Assembly: GCA_025363505.1 (NCBI GenBank)
Contig: JANYDV010000279.1
Location: 1-14,076 of the forward strand
Length of the DNA stretch: 14,076 nt
Origin: Bacteroidota bacterium
GTDB lineage: Bacteria; Bacteroidota; Ignavibacteria; Palsa-1295
Direction of reading: 5' to 3'
Part shown: one piece after another, positions 7,054 to 14,076 of the stretch
Position numbering within the stretch: position 1 is the stretch's first letter
Layout: each line of letters starts with the position of its first letter
Notes under the pieces: model-generated
Told to the model about the DNA's origin: nothing
Databases searched by the model: none
Seen by the model: only the letters and a program-made list of their open reading frames with translations
Program-made: the position numbers and the translations under genes

Positions 7054-7257
7054 TTAGGCAATCATCGGTTTTCCGGTCGGATATTCCAAGCCTAACTCGC
7101 GGTAAAGCTCAGCGAGATTGCGAGAATTATAGTCTTTGCGGGTGATCTTTTTGCCGGTGGTCGAGAGTTGGTTAAGTTGCTCGATCTTATCGTCTTGCGC
7201 ACGTTCAAACCCCTCGGACATTGCTGATTGCAGCTTGTCTTTCAATGCTTCTTTCAT
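7054..7257 (-). CDS. small protein of unknown function, 67 aa
   Basis: This frame is the only candidate in the gap between fmdB and dnaX. The predicted protein is highly charged and mostly helical at first (MKEALKDKLQSAM..., residues 1-30), then 'TGKKITRKDYNSRNLAELY' and a compact 'GLEYPTGKP' end. It has no Cys, no signal peptide and no membrane segment, so it should be cytosolic. I do not recognise the family. Evidence that it is real: it has its own intergenic space, shares a bidirectional terminator with fmdB, and faces a 185-bp divergent region before dnaX. Upstream on its strand, a GGGAAGGGA stretch lies about 9-17 nt before the ATG, a possible weak ribosome site. A small adaptor or DNA/RNA-binding role is conceivable, without direct evidence. 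Confidence 0.62.
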   Translation of the reverse strand: MKEALKDKLQSAMSEGFERAQDDKIEQLNQLSTTGKKITRKDYNSRNLAELYRELGLEYPTGKPMIA

Positions 7258-7442
7258 ATTATTTTTCCCTTCCCAAATATGTGAATGAACTGTATTATAT
7301 GGGAAAACAATAATTTAATATTGAAGGTTTCGTTTGCACCGCTTATCATAGCTCCTGTTCATACAGTGTAGCTGTTCATTGACACGATAGCCGATTATTT
7401 AGACTCAGACTATTTCTTTCTTATTTTTGTTATCCGAAGAAT
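7258..7442. promoter_or_regulatory. divergent intergenic region before dnaX
   Basis: This 185-bp region must hold start signals for dnaX (+) and probably for the 67-aa gene (-). A TATTTTTG at 7422-7429, 13 bp before the dnaX ATG, fits the Bacteroidota -7 element TAnnTTTG, with TTTA at 7398-7401 as a poor -33 partner. A TTGACA occurs at 7379-7384 but has no matching -10 at 16-18 bp. An 8-bp direct repeat CTGTTCAT occurs at 7355-7362 and 7372-7379, start to start 17 bp. None of these is proven. Confidence 0.3.
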
Positions 7443-9134
7443 ATGGAGCAAGAATATCAAGTAACCGCCCGAAAATGGCGTCCGCAACGATTTGATGAAG
7501 TGGTCGGTCAAGACCATATCACTCGCACGCTCAAGAATGCGATTCGCGAGAACCGCTTAGCGCATGCTTATCTCTTTACCGGTCAGCGCGGTTGTGGCAA
7601 AACAACTGTCGCCAGAATCTTAGCCAAGGCGATCAATTGCCCAAATGCCGCGACCAATAATTACGAGCCGTGCAATCTTTGTGATGTTTGTAAGGGGATT
7701 ACCAACGGGTCTTCGATGGACGTTGCAGAGATCGACGGCGCATCTAATAACGGAGTGGATGATGTTCGCGACTTACGCGAAAATGTGAAATATCCGCCAC
7801 TCCAAGGCAGTTATCGTGTTATTATTATTGATGAAGTGCACATGCTCACTCCGGCAGCATTTAATGCACTCCTGAAAACACTTGAAGAGCCGCCACGACA
7901 CTTGGTGTTTATTCTTGCGACCACCGAAGCTCAGAAGTTGCTTCCTACGATTCTTTCGCGAACACAACGCTATGATTTTCGGCGTATGCAAATCGACGAG
8001 ATCGTTGCACGATTACGTCATATCGCCGTTGCCGATGCCATTACGACCGACGACGATTCGCTCTTACTTATTGCAAAAAAAGCTGATGGCTCGATGCGTG
8101 ATGCACAGAGCGTGTTCGATCAAGCGGTCGCCTTTAGCGGCAACAACATTCGTGCTGATGTGCTGCGTGATGCCTTAAATTTGATTGATGCTGATTTTTA
8201 TTTTGAGATCACCGACGCCATTCACGAGCACGCTGCATCAAAAGCATTTGCTCTATCGCTCGAAGTGGTGACACGCGGCTATGATATCGAAGAGTTTATT
8301 GGCGGCTTGCTTGATCATCTGAGAAATTTGCTGACAGTAATCGTGACCGCGAAACCGCAATTGCTTGAAGTAGTAAAGCATCATCAAGAACGCTATACTA
8401 AAGATGCAGCATCGTTTAATGAGGGAGATGTTCTGCGCCTGACGCGCATTGGGTTTGGTGCGCTCGAACGCATACGTACAGCGCATTCAGCGCGAGTAGT
8501 GCTTGAATTGATGCTTGTAGAAATGACCTTGCTCGAACGCGTGCTGGATGTAAAGACTTTGCTCGACGAAATTCGAAGTTTGAAAGGTAATGCTAATAGC
8601 TTGCCTCAGGCATCATCAAGTGTTACCTCGGCGCCGAAGGTATCTGCTAATGCCCCTGTTGCAACTGCCGACAAAAAAACTACTGCCACCAAAGAAACCA
8701 CGAGTGTAGTGGTGGCTGTCGGTGATCTTAATTTGATTGCCGATCAATGGTCGGAATTCGTCGCATCGGTCGCGGCAACAAGTGTACCGTTTCGGATGAT
8801 CGCCGATGACATTGAGTTTACTTTGCTTCGTCAGAATATTGTCGAGATCACCGTTTCGAAAAAACATACCGAAGAGACGTTTGCCCGTAATCGTGATATG
8901 TTTATTGCGAAACTGGGTGAATTTTTCGGAAATCAATCACTCGGCATCGAACTGAAAAAAGTTGAAAAAAAAATGTCAGCTTCATCAACTTCATTTAAAA
9001 ACCCGAAATCGTCAGCAAAGCCAAACAACAAACAGCAGACGCCTGAGGAGCCGACAGTGACGATTGAAGACGGCATCGAGCGTGGTGAACTTGAACTGAC
9101 GTTGATAAAAGAGTTCGGGGCTACCCCATTGTAA
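7443..9134 (+). CDS. dnaX: DNA polymerase III subunit gamma/tau
   Basis: DnaX is the ATPase of the clamp loader that opens and loads the beta clamp during replication. The 563-aa product has the AAA+ core in order: 'ARKWRPQRFDEVVGQ' (9-23), Walker A G47-QRGCG-K53-T54, zinc cysteines C66, C77, C80, C83, 'AEIDGASNNGVDDVRDLRE' (95-113), Walker B 'VIIIDEVH' with D130-E131, sensor/arginine-finger 'LSRTQR' (R173), and a lid and collar to about residue 375. A Lys/Ser/Thr/Ala linker (about 380-425) follows, then a folded tau-type domain (about 429-510, starting 'LIADQWSEF') and a basic/acidic tail. The length suits a tau form. A possible recoding site for a shorter gamma lies at 8673-8716. No Shine-Dalgarno is seen before ATG 7443. 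Confidence 0.97.
   Translation: MEQEYQVTARKWRPQRFDEVVGQDHITRTLKNAIRENRLAHAYLFTGQRGCGKTTVARILAKAINCPNAATNNYEPCNLCDVCKGITNGSSMDVAEIDGASNNGVDDVRDLRENVKYPPLQGSYRVIIIDEVHMLTPAAFNALLKTLEEPPRHLVFILATTEAQKLLPTILSRTQRYDFRRMQIDEIVARLRHIAVADAITTDDDSLLLIAKKADGSMRDAQSVFDQAVAFSGNNIRADVLRDALNLIDADFYFEITDAIHEHAASKAFALSLEVVTRGYDIEEFIGGLLDHLRNLLTVIVTAKPQLLEVVKHHQERYTKDAASFNEGDVLRLTRIGFGALERIRTAHSARVVLELMLVEMTLLERVLDVKTLLDEIRSLKGNANSLPQASSSVTSAPKVSANAPVATADKKTTATKETTSVVVAVGDLNLIADQWSEFVASVAATSVPFRMIADDIEFTLLRQNIVEITVSKKHTEETFARNRDMFIAKLGEFFGNQSLGIELKKVEKKMSASSTSFKNPKSSAKPNNKQQTPEEPTVTIEDGIERGELELTLIKEFGATPL
8673..8716 (+). other. candidate -1 frameshift signal inside dnaX (A7 run plus hairpin)
   Basis: Seven As at 8673-8679 cover codons K411-K412 in the linker after the clamp-loader core. 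Five bases later starts a 7-bp hairpin, GCCACCA 8685-8691 with TGGTGGC 8710-8716. A -1 shift after K412 would add 15 codons and stop at TGA 8723-8725, giving about 427 aa, close to E. coli gamma (431 aa). The base before the run is C, so simultaneous two-tRNA slippage is imperfect (C-AAA-AAA instead of A-AAA-AAG). Frameshifting is inferred. Confidence 0.4.
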
Positions 9135-9183
9135 ATTATTAATCCTTTTTTCTGACTCCATTCATTTATTTTTATTTTATCCC

Positions 9184-9582
9184 ATGAAATCTTTACTTTT
9201 TATATGTTGTGCGGCTGCTGTCTTGTTGGTAAGCTGCAAAAAAACTGAGCAGCCTGCCCCTGAGCAACCCAAATCTATGGAGACTCAAGCACCACCTACG
9301 GAGCCATCGCCGATCATGAAAGAGTTTTTTTCAAAGACCGATAAAAAGGAATTTAAAGATCCGAAACGCGCTATTGAATTGTATGCGACCATTCCTGTCG
9401 GCGGACCAATCCCCCCGAACTTTCTTCCGATTGAAGAACTCCACCAAGAAAGCAAAGACGAAAATATGATCGTCTATACGTTTAACTCAGGGAGTACCAA
9501 ACAGCATGGTAAAATAGTGATGCGCAAAGTAGTAATCACAACCGACACATTGTGGAGTTTGGAAAGTATCGGAGCGATGTAA
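9184..9582 (+). CDS. small predicted lipoprotein, 132 aa
   Basis: The N-terminus is a clear SPII signal: MKS, a hydrophobic stretch rich in Leu/Ala/Val, and lipobox L15-V-S-C18 followed by KK. Next comes a Pro/Glu/Gln/Thr-rich tether (about 21-45), then a compact 85-residue domain with 'KEFKDPKRAIELYATIP', 'PIPPNFLPIEEL' and alternating beta-like segments ('MIVYTFNSG', 'KIVMRKVVITTDTLWSLESIG'). I do not recognise the domain. The architecture is that of a lipid-anchored periplasmic or outer-membrane protein. It follows dnaX by 49 bp and converges on the rRNA methyltransferase gene with only 9 bp between stops and no visible terminator. There is no Shine-Dalgarno; a T-rich tract precedes the ATG. 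Confidence 0.78.
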   Translation: MKSLLFICCAAAVLLVSCKKTEQPAPEQPKSMETQAPPTEPSPIMKEFFSKTDKKEFKDPKRAIELYATIPVGGPIPPNFLPIEELHQESKDENMIVYTFNSGSTKQHGKIVMRKVVITTDTLWSLESIGAM

Positions 9583-9591
9583 TCATTGCGC

Positions 9592-11109
9592 TTATCTTCT
9601 TCTGAGGGTTGCGACACATTCGATATGCCAGGTCTGCGGAAACATATCAACCGGCTGAAGCGCTATTACTTCGTAGTGTTGGCTCATTAGTTCTATGTCT
9701 CTTGCTTGGGTTGCCGGGTTACAGCTGATGTAGGAAATGCGTTCGGGCGCGAGTTCGATAATTTCGCGGACAACATCGGCGTGCATTCCACTTCGTGGCG
9801 GATCGATGATCATCACTGTCGGTGTGCCATATTTTGCTGCAACATCACGTTGTAGTAAGACGGTACGAAGATCGCCGGAAATAAAATGGACATTTGAAAT
9901 GTCATTGCGTCGCGCGTTCTCGTGTGCATCATTTATTGCAGTTTCGACAACTTCAACGCCCAACACAGATTTTACTTTTGGCGCTACAAAGAGCGAAATC
10001 GTACCTGCACCGCAGTATAAATCCCACAACATATCATCGGGTCTCAGATCAGCGGCTTGTTCGGCGATAGTATAAAGCAACTCGGCTTGGGGCGTGTTGG
10101 TCTGGAAAAAACTATTAGCTGAAATTTGATAGCTCGGGTTGCCGATGTGATCGGTGATCGTCCCGGATCCGAAGATTAGTATTTCGCTCTCGCCGACAGC
10201 TACTTGTGCTCTACGGCTATTGATATTATTTACAAGCGTGGTTACTTCCGGTATTTCTTTCGCCAACATAGATGCATAGGAGATCATAAGATCTTCGTCA
10301 TAGCGCGAAGTAACGAAGTTGATCATCACTTCGCCGGTGTGAAAACTATTACGCACCACAAGAAAGCGCAGCATACCATCGGGCATTTTGTCGGGATCGA
10401 ACGTATGGAGATTATGCTCGCGTGCAAACGCGCGAGTTAGCTCAAGGATTTTAGTGACCAGTGGGTGGGCAATGTGGCAGACACGATTATCTAAGACACG
10501 ATCATAGCGACCGCGAATATGCAGCCCCAGTGCGAACCGATCAGCAACATCACCTCCGGCAATCTCTTCTTCGTCAAGCCAGCGCGAATCGCTAAAAGAA
10601 AACTCCATTTTATTGCGATAATAATATTCGCGTTCGGAGTTGCCGATTGCCGGCAGCACCGGCGGCGACGGAATATTGCCGATACGTTCAAAAAGCTCGC
10701 GCACTTGTTGGGTTTTTGAGTCGAGTTGGGTTTGATAATCGACATGCATAATGGCACATCCGCCACAAGTACCGAAATGCTCGCAGATGGGTATGCGCCG
10801 ATCAGGCGAAGGAGTAACCACTTCGCGAAGTTTTGCCTGCGCAAATTTCGATTTGGCTTTGATGATCTCCGCCCGGACAGTCTCGCCGGCAAGAGCGCCA
10901 TCAATAAAGATCACATAGCCATCGTCGCGCCTTGCTACGGCTTTGCCCTCGAAGGCAATGCTTTCTGTACGGAGTTCGAGTATTTCTCCGTGTTGGGGTT
11001 TGGGTGCACGTGCTGGTTGTCCTTCGGTTGTTGTCACGATATTTATGTATGCTGTATCAAGAAGCCTGTGAAAATTCGACAGACGAAGAATCTGCCTTAG
11101 TGAGAACAT
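9592..11109 (-). CDS. rlmD: RlmD/RumA-type 23S rRNA (uracil-5-)-methyltransferase
   Basis: This SAM-dependent enzyme family makes 5-methyluridine in RNA (U1939 of 23S rRNA for RlmD). Numbering is for the 505-aa frame. A TRAM RNA-binding domain lies at about 40-100 ('ESIAFEGKAVARRDDGYVIF'). Fe-S cysteines C109, C115 and C118 ('CEHFGTCGGC') are present, with the likely fourth in 'DNRVCHIAHP'. The SAM fold has 'DLYCGAGTISLF' and 'VLGVEVVETAINDA'. 'IIDPPRSGMH' and 'YISCNPATQARD' follow, with catalytic nucleophile C463. The first 24 residues look unlike the family; GTG at 11037-11035 (V25) would give a more typical 481-aa protein and is probably the true start. The RlmCD or TrmA specificity cannot be excluded from sequence alone. 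It is convergent with the small lipoprotein gene and divergent from the gene at 11220. Confidence 0.9.
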   Translation of the reverse strand: MFSLRQILRLSNFHRLLDTAYINIVTTTEGQPARAPKPQHGEILELRTESIAFEGKAVARRDDGYVIFIDGALAGETVRAEIIKAKSKFAQAKLREVVTPSPDRRIPICEHFGTCGGCAIMHVDYQTQLDSKTQQVRELFERIGNIPSPPVLPAIGNSEREYYYRNKMEFSFSDSRWLDEEEIAGGDVADRFALGLHIRGRYDRVLDNRVCHIAHPLVTKILELTRAFAREHNLHTFDPDKMPDGMLRFLVVRNSFHTGEVMINFVTSRYDEDLMISYASMLAKEIPEVTTLVNNINSRRAQVAVGESEILIFGSGTITDHIGNPSYQISANSFFQTNTPQAELLYTIAEQAADLRPDDMLWDLYCGAGTISLFVAPKVKSVLGVEVVETAINDAHENARRNDISNVHFISGDLRTVLLQRDVAAKYGTPTVMIIDPPRSGMHADVVREIIELAPERISYISCNPATQARDIELMSQHYEVIALQPVDMFPQTWHIECVATLRRR

Positions 11110-11219
11110 TTAATAGTAAAATTGTTCTCAATTCCTACTTAATTCGTAAAGATTCGGCTGAATTGTACCGCCATATCTGTGGTTTAGTACATACTCATTT
11201 TTTAGAAGATTGTTAGCGT

Positions 11220-12044
11220 ATGAAGTCATATAAGTGTTCCCTTGTTCTACTCATCTCTGCGTTTATTTTGTCAACGGCATTGGCTCAGACTGCATCGGCG
11301 CAGACGGGTATTGACCGTGATACGACGCATTTTAACGACGAGGATATCTATAACGAAGGCAATTCCGCTTTTGCACCGAGCTATAACTGGCTCGGGGGTG
11401 GCTTTGTGGGCGGTATATTACTTGCCGATCTCAGCTCGTTCAATACAAAGGTCGCACAGCCGTTCATCCATCAAAATCTCTCACAGACCATCCCAATGTT
11501 GGGAGGACACTTTTTTATTCCATTTCCATTTATCAAGAATATCCGCGTGGGCGGAGTAGGCGCCGGCGGTAAAAGTCAGATTTGTTGCGTAAATGACACG
11601 GTCTCAGCCGGGCAACCGGTTCAACGTACGCTACGCTATTCGGTTGGCTATGGCGGTGTGACCGTTGATTATTCACTCCCGATACGGATTTCAAAATGTC
11701 ATATATTGGTAGGCACGGAGCTTGGGTTTGGGTCGATTGATATTTATGCAAAACAAGCAGCTTCTCGTACGGCATTTGATATTTCTTCAGAGTTTAACGC
11801 ACCGACGACGAACATTACGCACACCTATACATCAAATATCATCGTGATTAAGCCCCAAGTAACATTCGAGTGGGCTCCGCTGAGTTTTATGATGTTCCGC
11901 GCTTCGGCGGCATATCAAGTGACATCCGGAAGTACCTGGAAAGCTGATGAAGATGTACCGCTTGGGAATACCGATAATCTTAAATCTGTCGGTGCATCTG
12001 GTTTTGTGGCGAACGCAGGTGTATATATCGGATTGTTTCAGTAA
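11220..12044 (+). CDS. predicted secreted / outer-membrane beta-barrel protein, 274 aa
   Basis: An SPI signal peptide covers about residues 1-28: MKSYK, hydrophobic 7-22, and possible cuts after 'ALA' or 'ASA', before QTG. The mature chain has alternating polar and hydrophobic strands with Gly/aromatic content ('NWLGGGFVGGILLADL', 'RTLRYSVGYGGVTVDYSLPI', 'HILVGTELGFGSIDIY', 'FMMFRASAAYQVTSG') and ends 'GVYIGLFQ', an aromatic near the C-terminus as in small outer-membrane barrels. There is no sorting domain. A Cys pair (ICC, near residue 122) plus a Cys near 160 could form a disulphide. The substrate or partner is unknown. Its start lies 110 bp from the divergent rlmD frame (182 bp if the GTG start is used), and purC follows after 29 bp. 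A soluble beta-sandwich protein is the alternative. Confidence 0.72.
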   Translation: MKSYKCSLVLLISAFILSTALAQTASAQTGIDRDTTHFNDEDIYNEGNSAFAPSYNWLGGGFVGGILLADLSSFNTKVAQPFIHQNLSQTIPMLGGHFFIPFPFIKNIRVGGVGAGGKSQICCVNDTVSAGQPVQRTLRYSVGYGGVTVDYSLPIRISKCHILVGTELGFGSIDIYAKQAASRTAFDISSEFNAPTTNITHTYTSNIIVIKPQVTFEWAPLSFMMFRASAAYQVTSGSTWKADEDVPLGNTDNLKSVGASGFVANAGVYIGLFQ

Positions 12045-12073
12045 TAAATCATTTTGCTGGCAGTGTAAGAATT

Positions 12074-12784
12074 ATGTGGACGAAAAAAGAGCAACTTTAC
12101 GAAGGAAAAGCAAAGAAGATTTGGTCGGTCGAAGAATCGGACGATCTGGTTATTCAAGAATTTAAGAATGACGCCACTGCATTCAATGGCGAAAAACGTG
12201 GCTCATGGGCTAATAAAGGTACCGTGAACACGACTGTTGCTTCCACACTTTTTCGTTATCTCGAATCACGCGGCGTTGAGACACATTTTATCGAACAGCT
12301 TTCGGACAACGAAATGTTGATCAAAAAGCTGACGATTGTCCCGCTGGAAGTAATTGTTCGGAACCGGTCTGCAGGCAGTTTTTGCAAACGCTATGGCGCC
12401 ACCGAAGGTATCATCTTTGCCGAGCCGACGTTCGAGTTTTCTTACAAACGTGATGATCTTGGTGATCCGCTGATCAACAACAGCCATGCTATTGCGCTCT
12501 CTTTGGCAACTGCCGAGGAGATCGCAACGATACAACAGTCAGCACTGCTGGTGAATGAATTACTACAAACATTTTTTATCGACCGCGGTATTATTCTTGT
12601 TGATTTTAAGTTGGAATTCGGCAAACATCACGGTACGATCTTGTTAGGTGACGAAATTTCGCCAGATACCTGTCGATTCTGGGATGCGAAAACCGGTGCG
12701 AAACTCGACAAAGATTTATTTCGCTTTGATCTCGGTGATGTCGAAAGCGCCTATGCGACGATGTTACAAAAGGTTGTGGGCTAA
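12074..12784 (+). CDS. purC: phosphoribosylaminoimidazole-succinocarboxamide (SAICAR) synthase
   Basis: PurC joins CAIR and aspartate using ATP to give SAICAR in purine synthesis. The 236-aa length is typical of the bacterial form. Motifs in order are 'QLYEGKAKKIW' (nucleotide-binding strand/loop, about 6-16), 'FKNDATAFNGEKRG', 'KGTVNTTVASTLF', 'THFIEQLSDNEMLIKK', 'PLEVIVRNRSAGSF' (substrate loop), 'FEFSYKRDDLGDPLIN', 'ILVDFKLEFGKHHG' and 'LGDEISPDTCRFWD'. All key regions appear intact. The start is set by the MWTKKEQLYEGK opening; there is no Shine-Dalgarno. It is flanked by an outer-membrane-type gene upstream and psd 24 bp downstream, so it may share a transcript with the phospholipid genes. 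purB ends at base 154 of this window. Confidence 0.97.
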   Translation: MWTKKEQLYEGKAKKIWSVEESDDLVIQEFKNDATAFNGEKRGSWANKGTVNTTVASTLFRYLESRGVETHFIEQLSDNEMLIKKLTIVPLEVIVRNRSAGSFCKRYGATEGIIFAEPTFEFSYKRDDLGDPLINNSHAIALSLATAEEIATIQQSALLVNELLQTFFIDRGIILVDFKLEFGKHHGTILLGDEISPDTCRFWDAKTGAKLDKDLFRFDLGDVESAYATMLQKVVG

Positions 12785-12808
12785 TTTTTTTTCTCTTCTC
12801 TATAACTC

Positions 12809-13477
12809 TTGCTTACCCGTTACGGAACTGACGTTATTATTGGTGTTGCGATCACGGTGATCGTTCTGGTGGTGCTGGCGCTTTGGTCTGATGAAGTCTT
12901 GGTGCGAGCAGTGCTCTTTTTGATTGCCGGATTTCTGACCGTATTCTCGCTCAATTTTTTTCGCGATCCCGATCGGATGATTGATGCCGGCGTTGGGGCG
13001 CTTAACGAAGTCGTGATCTCGCCTGCCGACGGCAAAGTTGTCCTGATCAAAGAAGTGGAGGAGACGGAGTATCTGCATTCGAAGGCAATAATGATTTCGA
13101 TCTTTATGTCGCCATTGAATGTGCACGTCAATCGCATTCCCGCAACAGGAGTGATAGAATATCTGCGTTATGCCCAAGGGAAATTTTTAGTCGCCAGTGA
13201 TGAAGCCGCCGCATCGGAGAACGAACGACAATTAATCGGTCTCAGTACCAATGGTAGAAAATTATTATTCAATCAAGTGACCGGCTACGTTGCTCGCCGT
13301 ATTGTTTGCAAGTTGAATGTTGGTGACAGTGTCAAAGTCGGCGAGCGATTTGGGATGATCAAGTTTGGCTCGCGAGTCGATGTTTATTTGCCGCTGGGCA
13401 CAAAAGTATTAGTAAAAGAAGGTGAGATCACACAAGCCGGCACAACGGTCATAGCGCAGTGGCAAAACGCTCGGTAA
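12809..13477 (+). CDS. psd: phosphatidylserine decarboxylase proenzyme (short PSD-A type), TTG start
   Basis: The enzyme decarboxylates phosphatidylserine to phosphatidylethanolamine at the inner membrane, using a pyruvoyl group formed by self-cleavage. The 222-aa size fits the short bacterial PSD-A class. Residues about 7-50 hold one or two membrane segments. 'FFRDPDR' (50-56), 'VISPADGKVV', 'ISIFMSPLNVHVNRIPATG' and 'GERFGMIKFGSRVDVYLP' follow. Self-cleavage should occur between G187 and S188, S188 becoming the pyruvoyl. The start must be TTG 12809: an in-frame TAA lies at 12803-12805, GTG 12857 would cut into the first membrane segment, and the next ATG (12977) would remove both segments. 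pssA overlaps its 3' end by 19 bp. Confidence 0.93.
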   Translation: MLTRYGTDVIIGVAITVIVLVVLALWSDEVLVRAVLFLIAGFLTVFSLNFFRDPDRMIDAGVGALNEVVISPADGKVVLIKEVEETEYLHSKAIMISIFMSPLNVHVNRIPATGVIEYLRYAQGKFLVASDEAAASENERQLIGLSTNGRKLLFNQVTGYVARRIVCKLNVGDSVKVGERFGMIKFGSRVDVYLPLGTKVLVKEGEITQAGTTVIAQWQNAR

Positions 13478-14076
13478 TCCAGACGACGCGGTCGGTTATT
13501 CCGTCGCTGTTTACAGTGATGAATCTCTTTAGCGGATTCATCGCGATCAAAAGTGCATTTATGGATTCCGATTATGATACCGCCGCATGGTTTATTGTCC
13601 TTGGTGCGGTCTTTGATACACTTGATGGTCTGATGGCGCGACTGACGAATTCCGCAAGCGAATTCGGAGTCGAACTCGATTCACTTGCTGATGTCGTGAC
13701 ATTCGGCGTTGCGCCGAGTGCCATCGTTTATAAATTATTTTTCTACAAGTACGAAAGTATTGGTATGCTTATCGCAGCATTGCCTGCGATCTGTGGGGCA
13801 CTAAGGCTTGCCAGATTTAATGTGCAACTGGTGGGTTTTGATAAAGATTTTTTCAAAGGCTTACCCATTCCTTCTGCGGCGATACTGATCGTATCTTTTG
13901 TTGCATTTCATTTCATTCCCGCCACGCCCGATTATATTTCTCCCGACTCGTTTGATATTCTGATGTTTGTCGTGACCATCGGGGCATCATTACTGATGGT
14001 CAGCACCGTGAAGTATGAATCGATGCCTAAGTTTAGTATGTATGCAATGCGCAAAGAACCGGCGAAGTTTATTGTC
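13459..14076 (+). CDS. pssA: CDP-diacylglycerol-serine O-phosphatidyltransferase (3' end outside window)
   Basis: An open frame with no stop runs from GTG 13459 to the window end (206 codons). It carries the complete CDP-alcohol phosphotransferase signature DG-x2-AR-x8-G-x3-D-x3-D: 'DTLDGLMARL' then 'FGVELDSLADVVTFGVAPS'. The opening 'RSVIPSLFTVMNLFSGFIAI' is typical for PssA, and 'GALRLARFNV' and 'FKGLPIPSAA' also match. Several hydrophobic stretches predict a multi-pass inner-membrane enzyme that makes phosphatidylserine from CDP-diacylglycerol and serine. Psd then uses that product, and the genes overlap by 19 bp in different frames, implying translational coupling. GTG is chosen because the conserved IPSLFT stretch precedes the first in-frame ATG. 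The C-terminus is missing only because the window ends. Confidence 0.93.
   Translation, partial: MAKRSVIQTTRSVIPSLFTVMNLFSGFIAIKSAFMDSDYDTAAWFIVLGAVFDTLDGLMARLTNSASEFGVELDSLADVVTFGVAPSAIVYKLFFYKYESIGMLIAALPAICGALRLARFNVQLVGFDKDFFKGLPIPSAAILIVSFVAFHFIPATPDYISPDSFDILMFVVTIGASLLMVSTVKYESMPKFSMYAMRKEPAKFIV

Noticed and set aside
7379..7384. TTGACA as a sigma-70 type -35 for dnaX
   Set aside because: No TATAAT-like hexamer lies 16-18 bp downstream, and this group generally uses a different promoter consensus.
10491..10904. 137-aa minus-strand frame inside the rRNA methyltransferase gene
   Set aside because: It is in another frame on the same strand as the TRAM and Fe-S region of a clearly recognised enzyme; it reads as a shadow.
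10726..11216. Plus-strand frames opposite the start of the rRNA methyltransferase gene
   Set aside because: They are antisense to coding sequence, Cys/Phe/Arg rich, with no start signal or recognisable fold.

Overview
The window looks like chromosomal core DNA from a Gram-negative member of the Bacteroidota/Chlorobiota/Ignavibacteriota/Kapabacteria (FCB) group. Three things point there. One large protein has a PorZ-like layout and ends in a type IX secretion (T9SS) C-terminal sorting domain. There are several SPII lipoproteins and a probable outer-membrane barrel. Almost no start codon has a Shine-Dalgarno sequence; the one clear exception is at 6673-6678. I cannot place it more finely. I saw no phage, IS element, CRISPR array, tRNA or rRNA.

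Layout. Bases 1-154 are the 3' end of purB (+). Bases 303-2679 hold two lipoprotein genes (+) separated by a strong intrinsic terminator; their C-terminal parts look related. Close behind follow yraN (2688-3068) and an FtsE-like ABC ATPase gene (3077-3748). Then come ribH (3829-4317) and a porZ-like gene (4329-6623). An fmdB-type zinc-ribbon gene (6686-6970) ends at a bidirectional terminator shared with a convergent 67-aa gene (7054-7257, -). dnaX (7443-9134) and a small lipoprotein gene (9184-9582) run on the + strand and meet an RlmD/RumA-type 23S rRNA uracil methyltransferase gene (9592-11109, -). The last block (+) is a secreted/outer-membrane protein gene (11220-12044), purC (12074-12784), psd from a TTG start (12809-13477), and the 5' part of pssA from a GTG start overlapping psd (13459 to the window end).

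Functional threads. purB and purC are the two ends of the SAICAR/fumarate part of purine synthesis, and both are separate from any pur operon here. psd and pssA carry out consecutive steps of phosphatidylethanolamine synthesis and look translationally coupled. The PorZ-like protein, lipoproteins and barrel belong to the cell envelope. I do not see an obviously new multi-gene system. The most interesting signals are (1) the FtsE-like ATPase, which has lost the catalytic glutamate and the switch histidine and has altered Walker A and signature motifs; (2) a slippery A7 run plus a downstream hairpin in dnaX, placed where a gamma-like short product would arise; and (3) the shared C-terminal region of the two lipoproteins.
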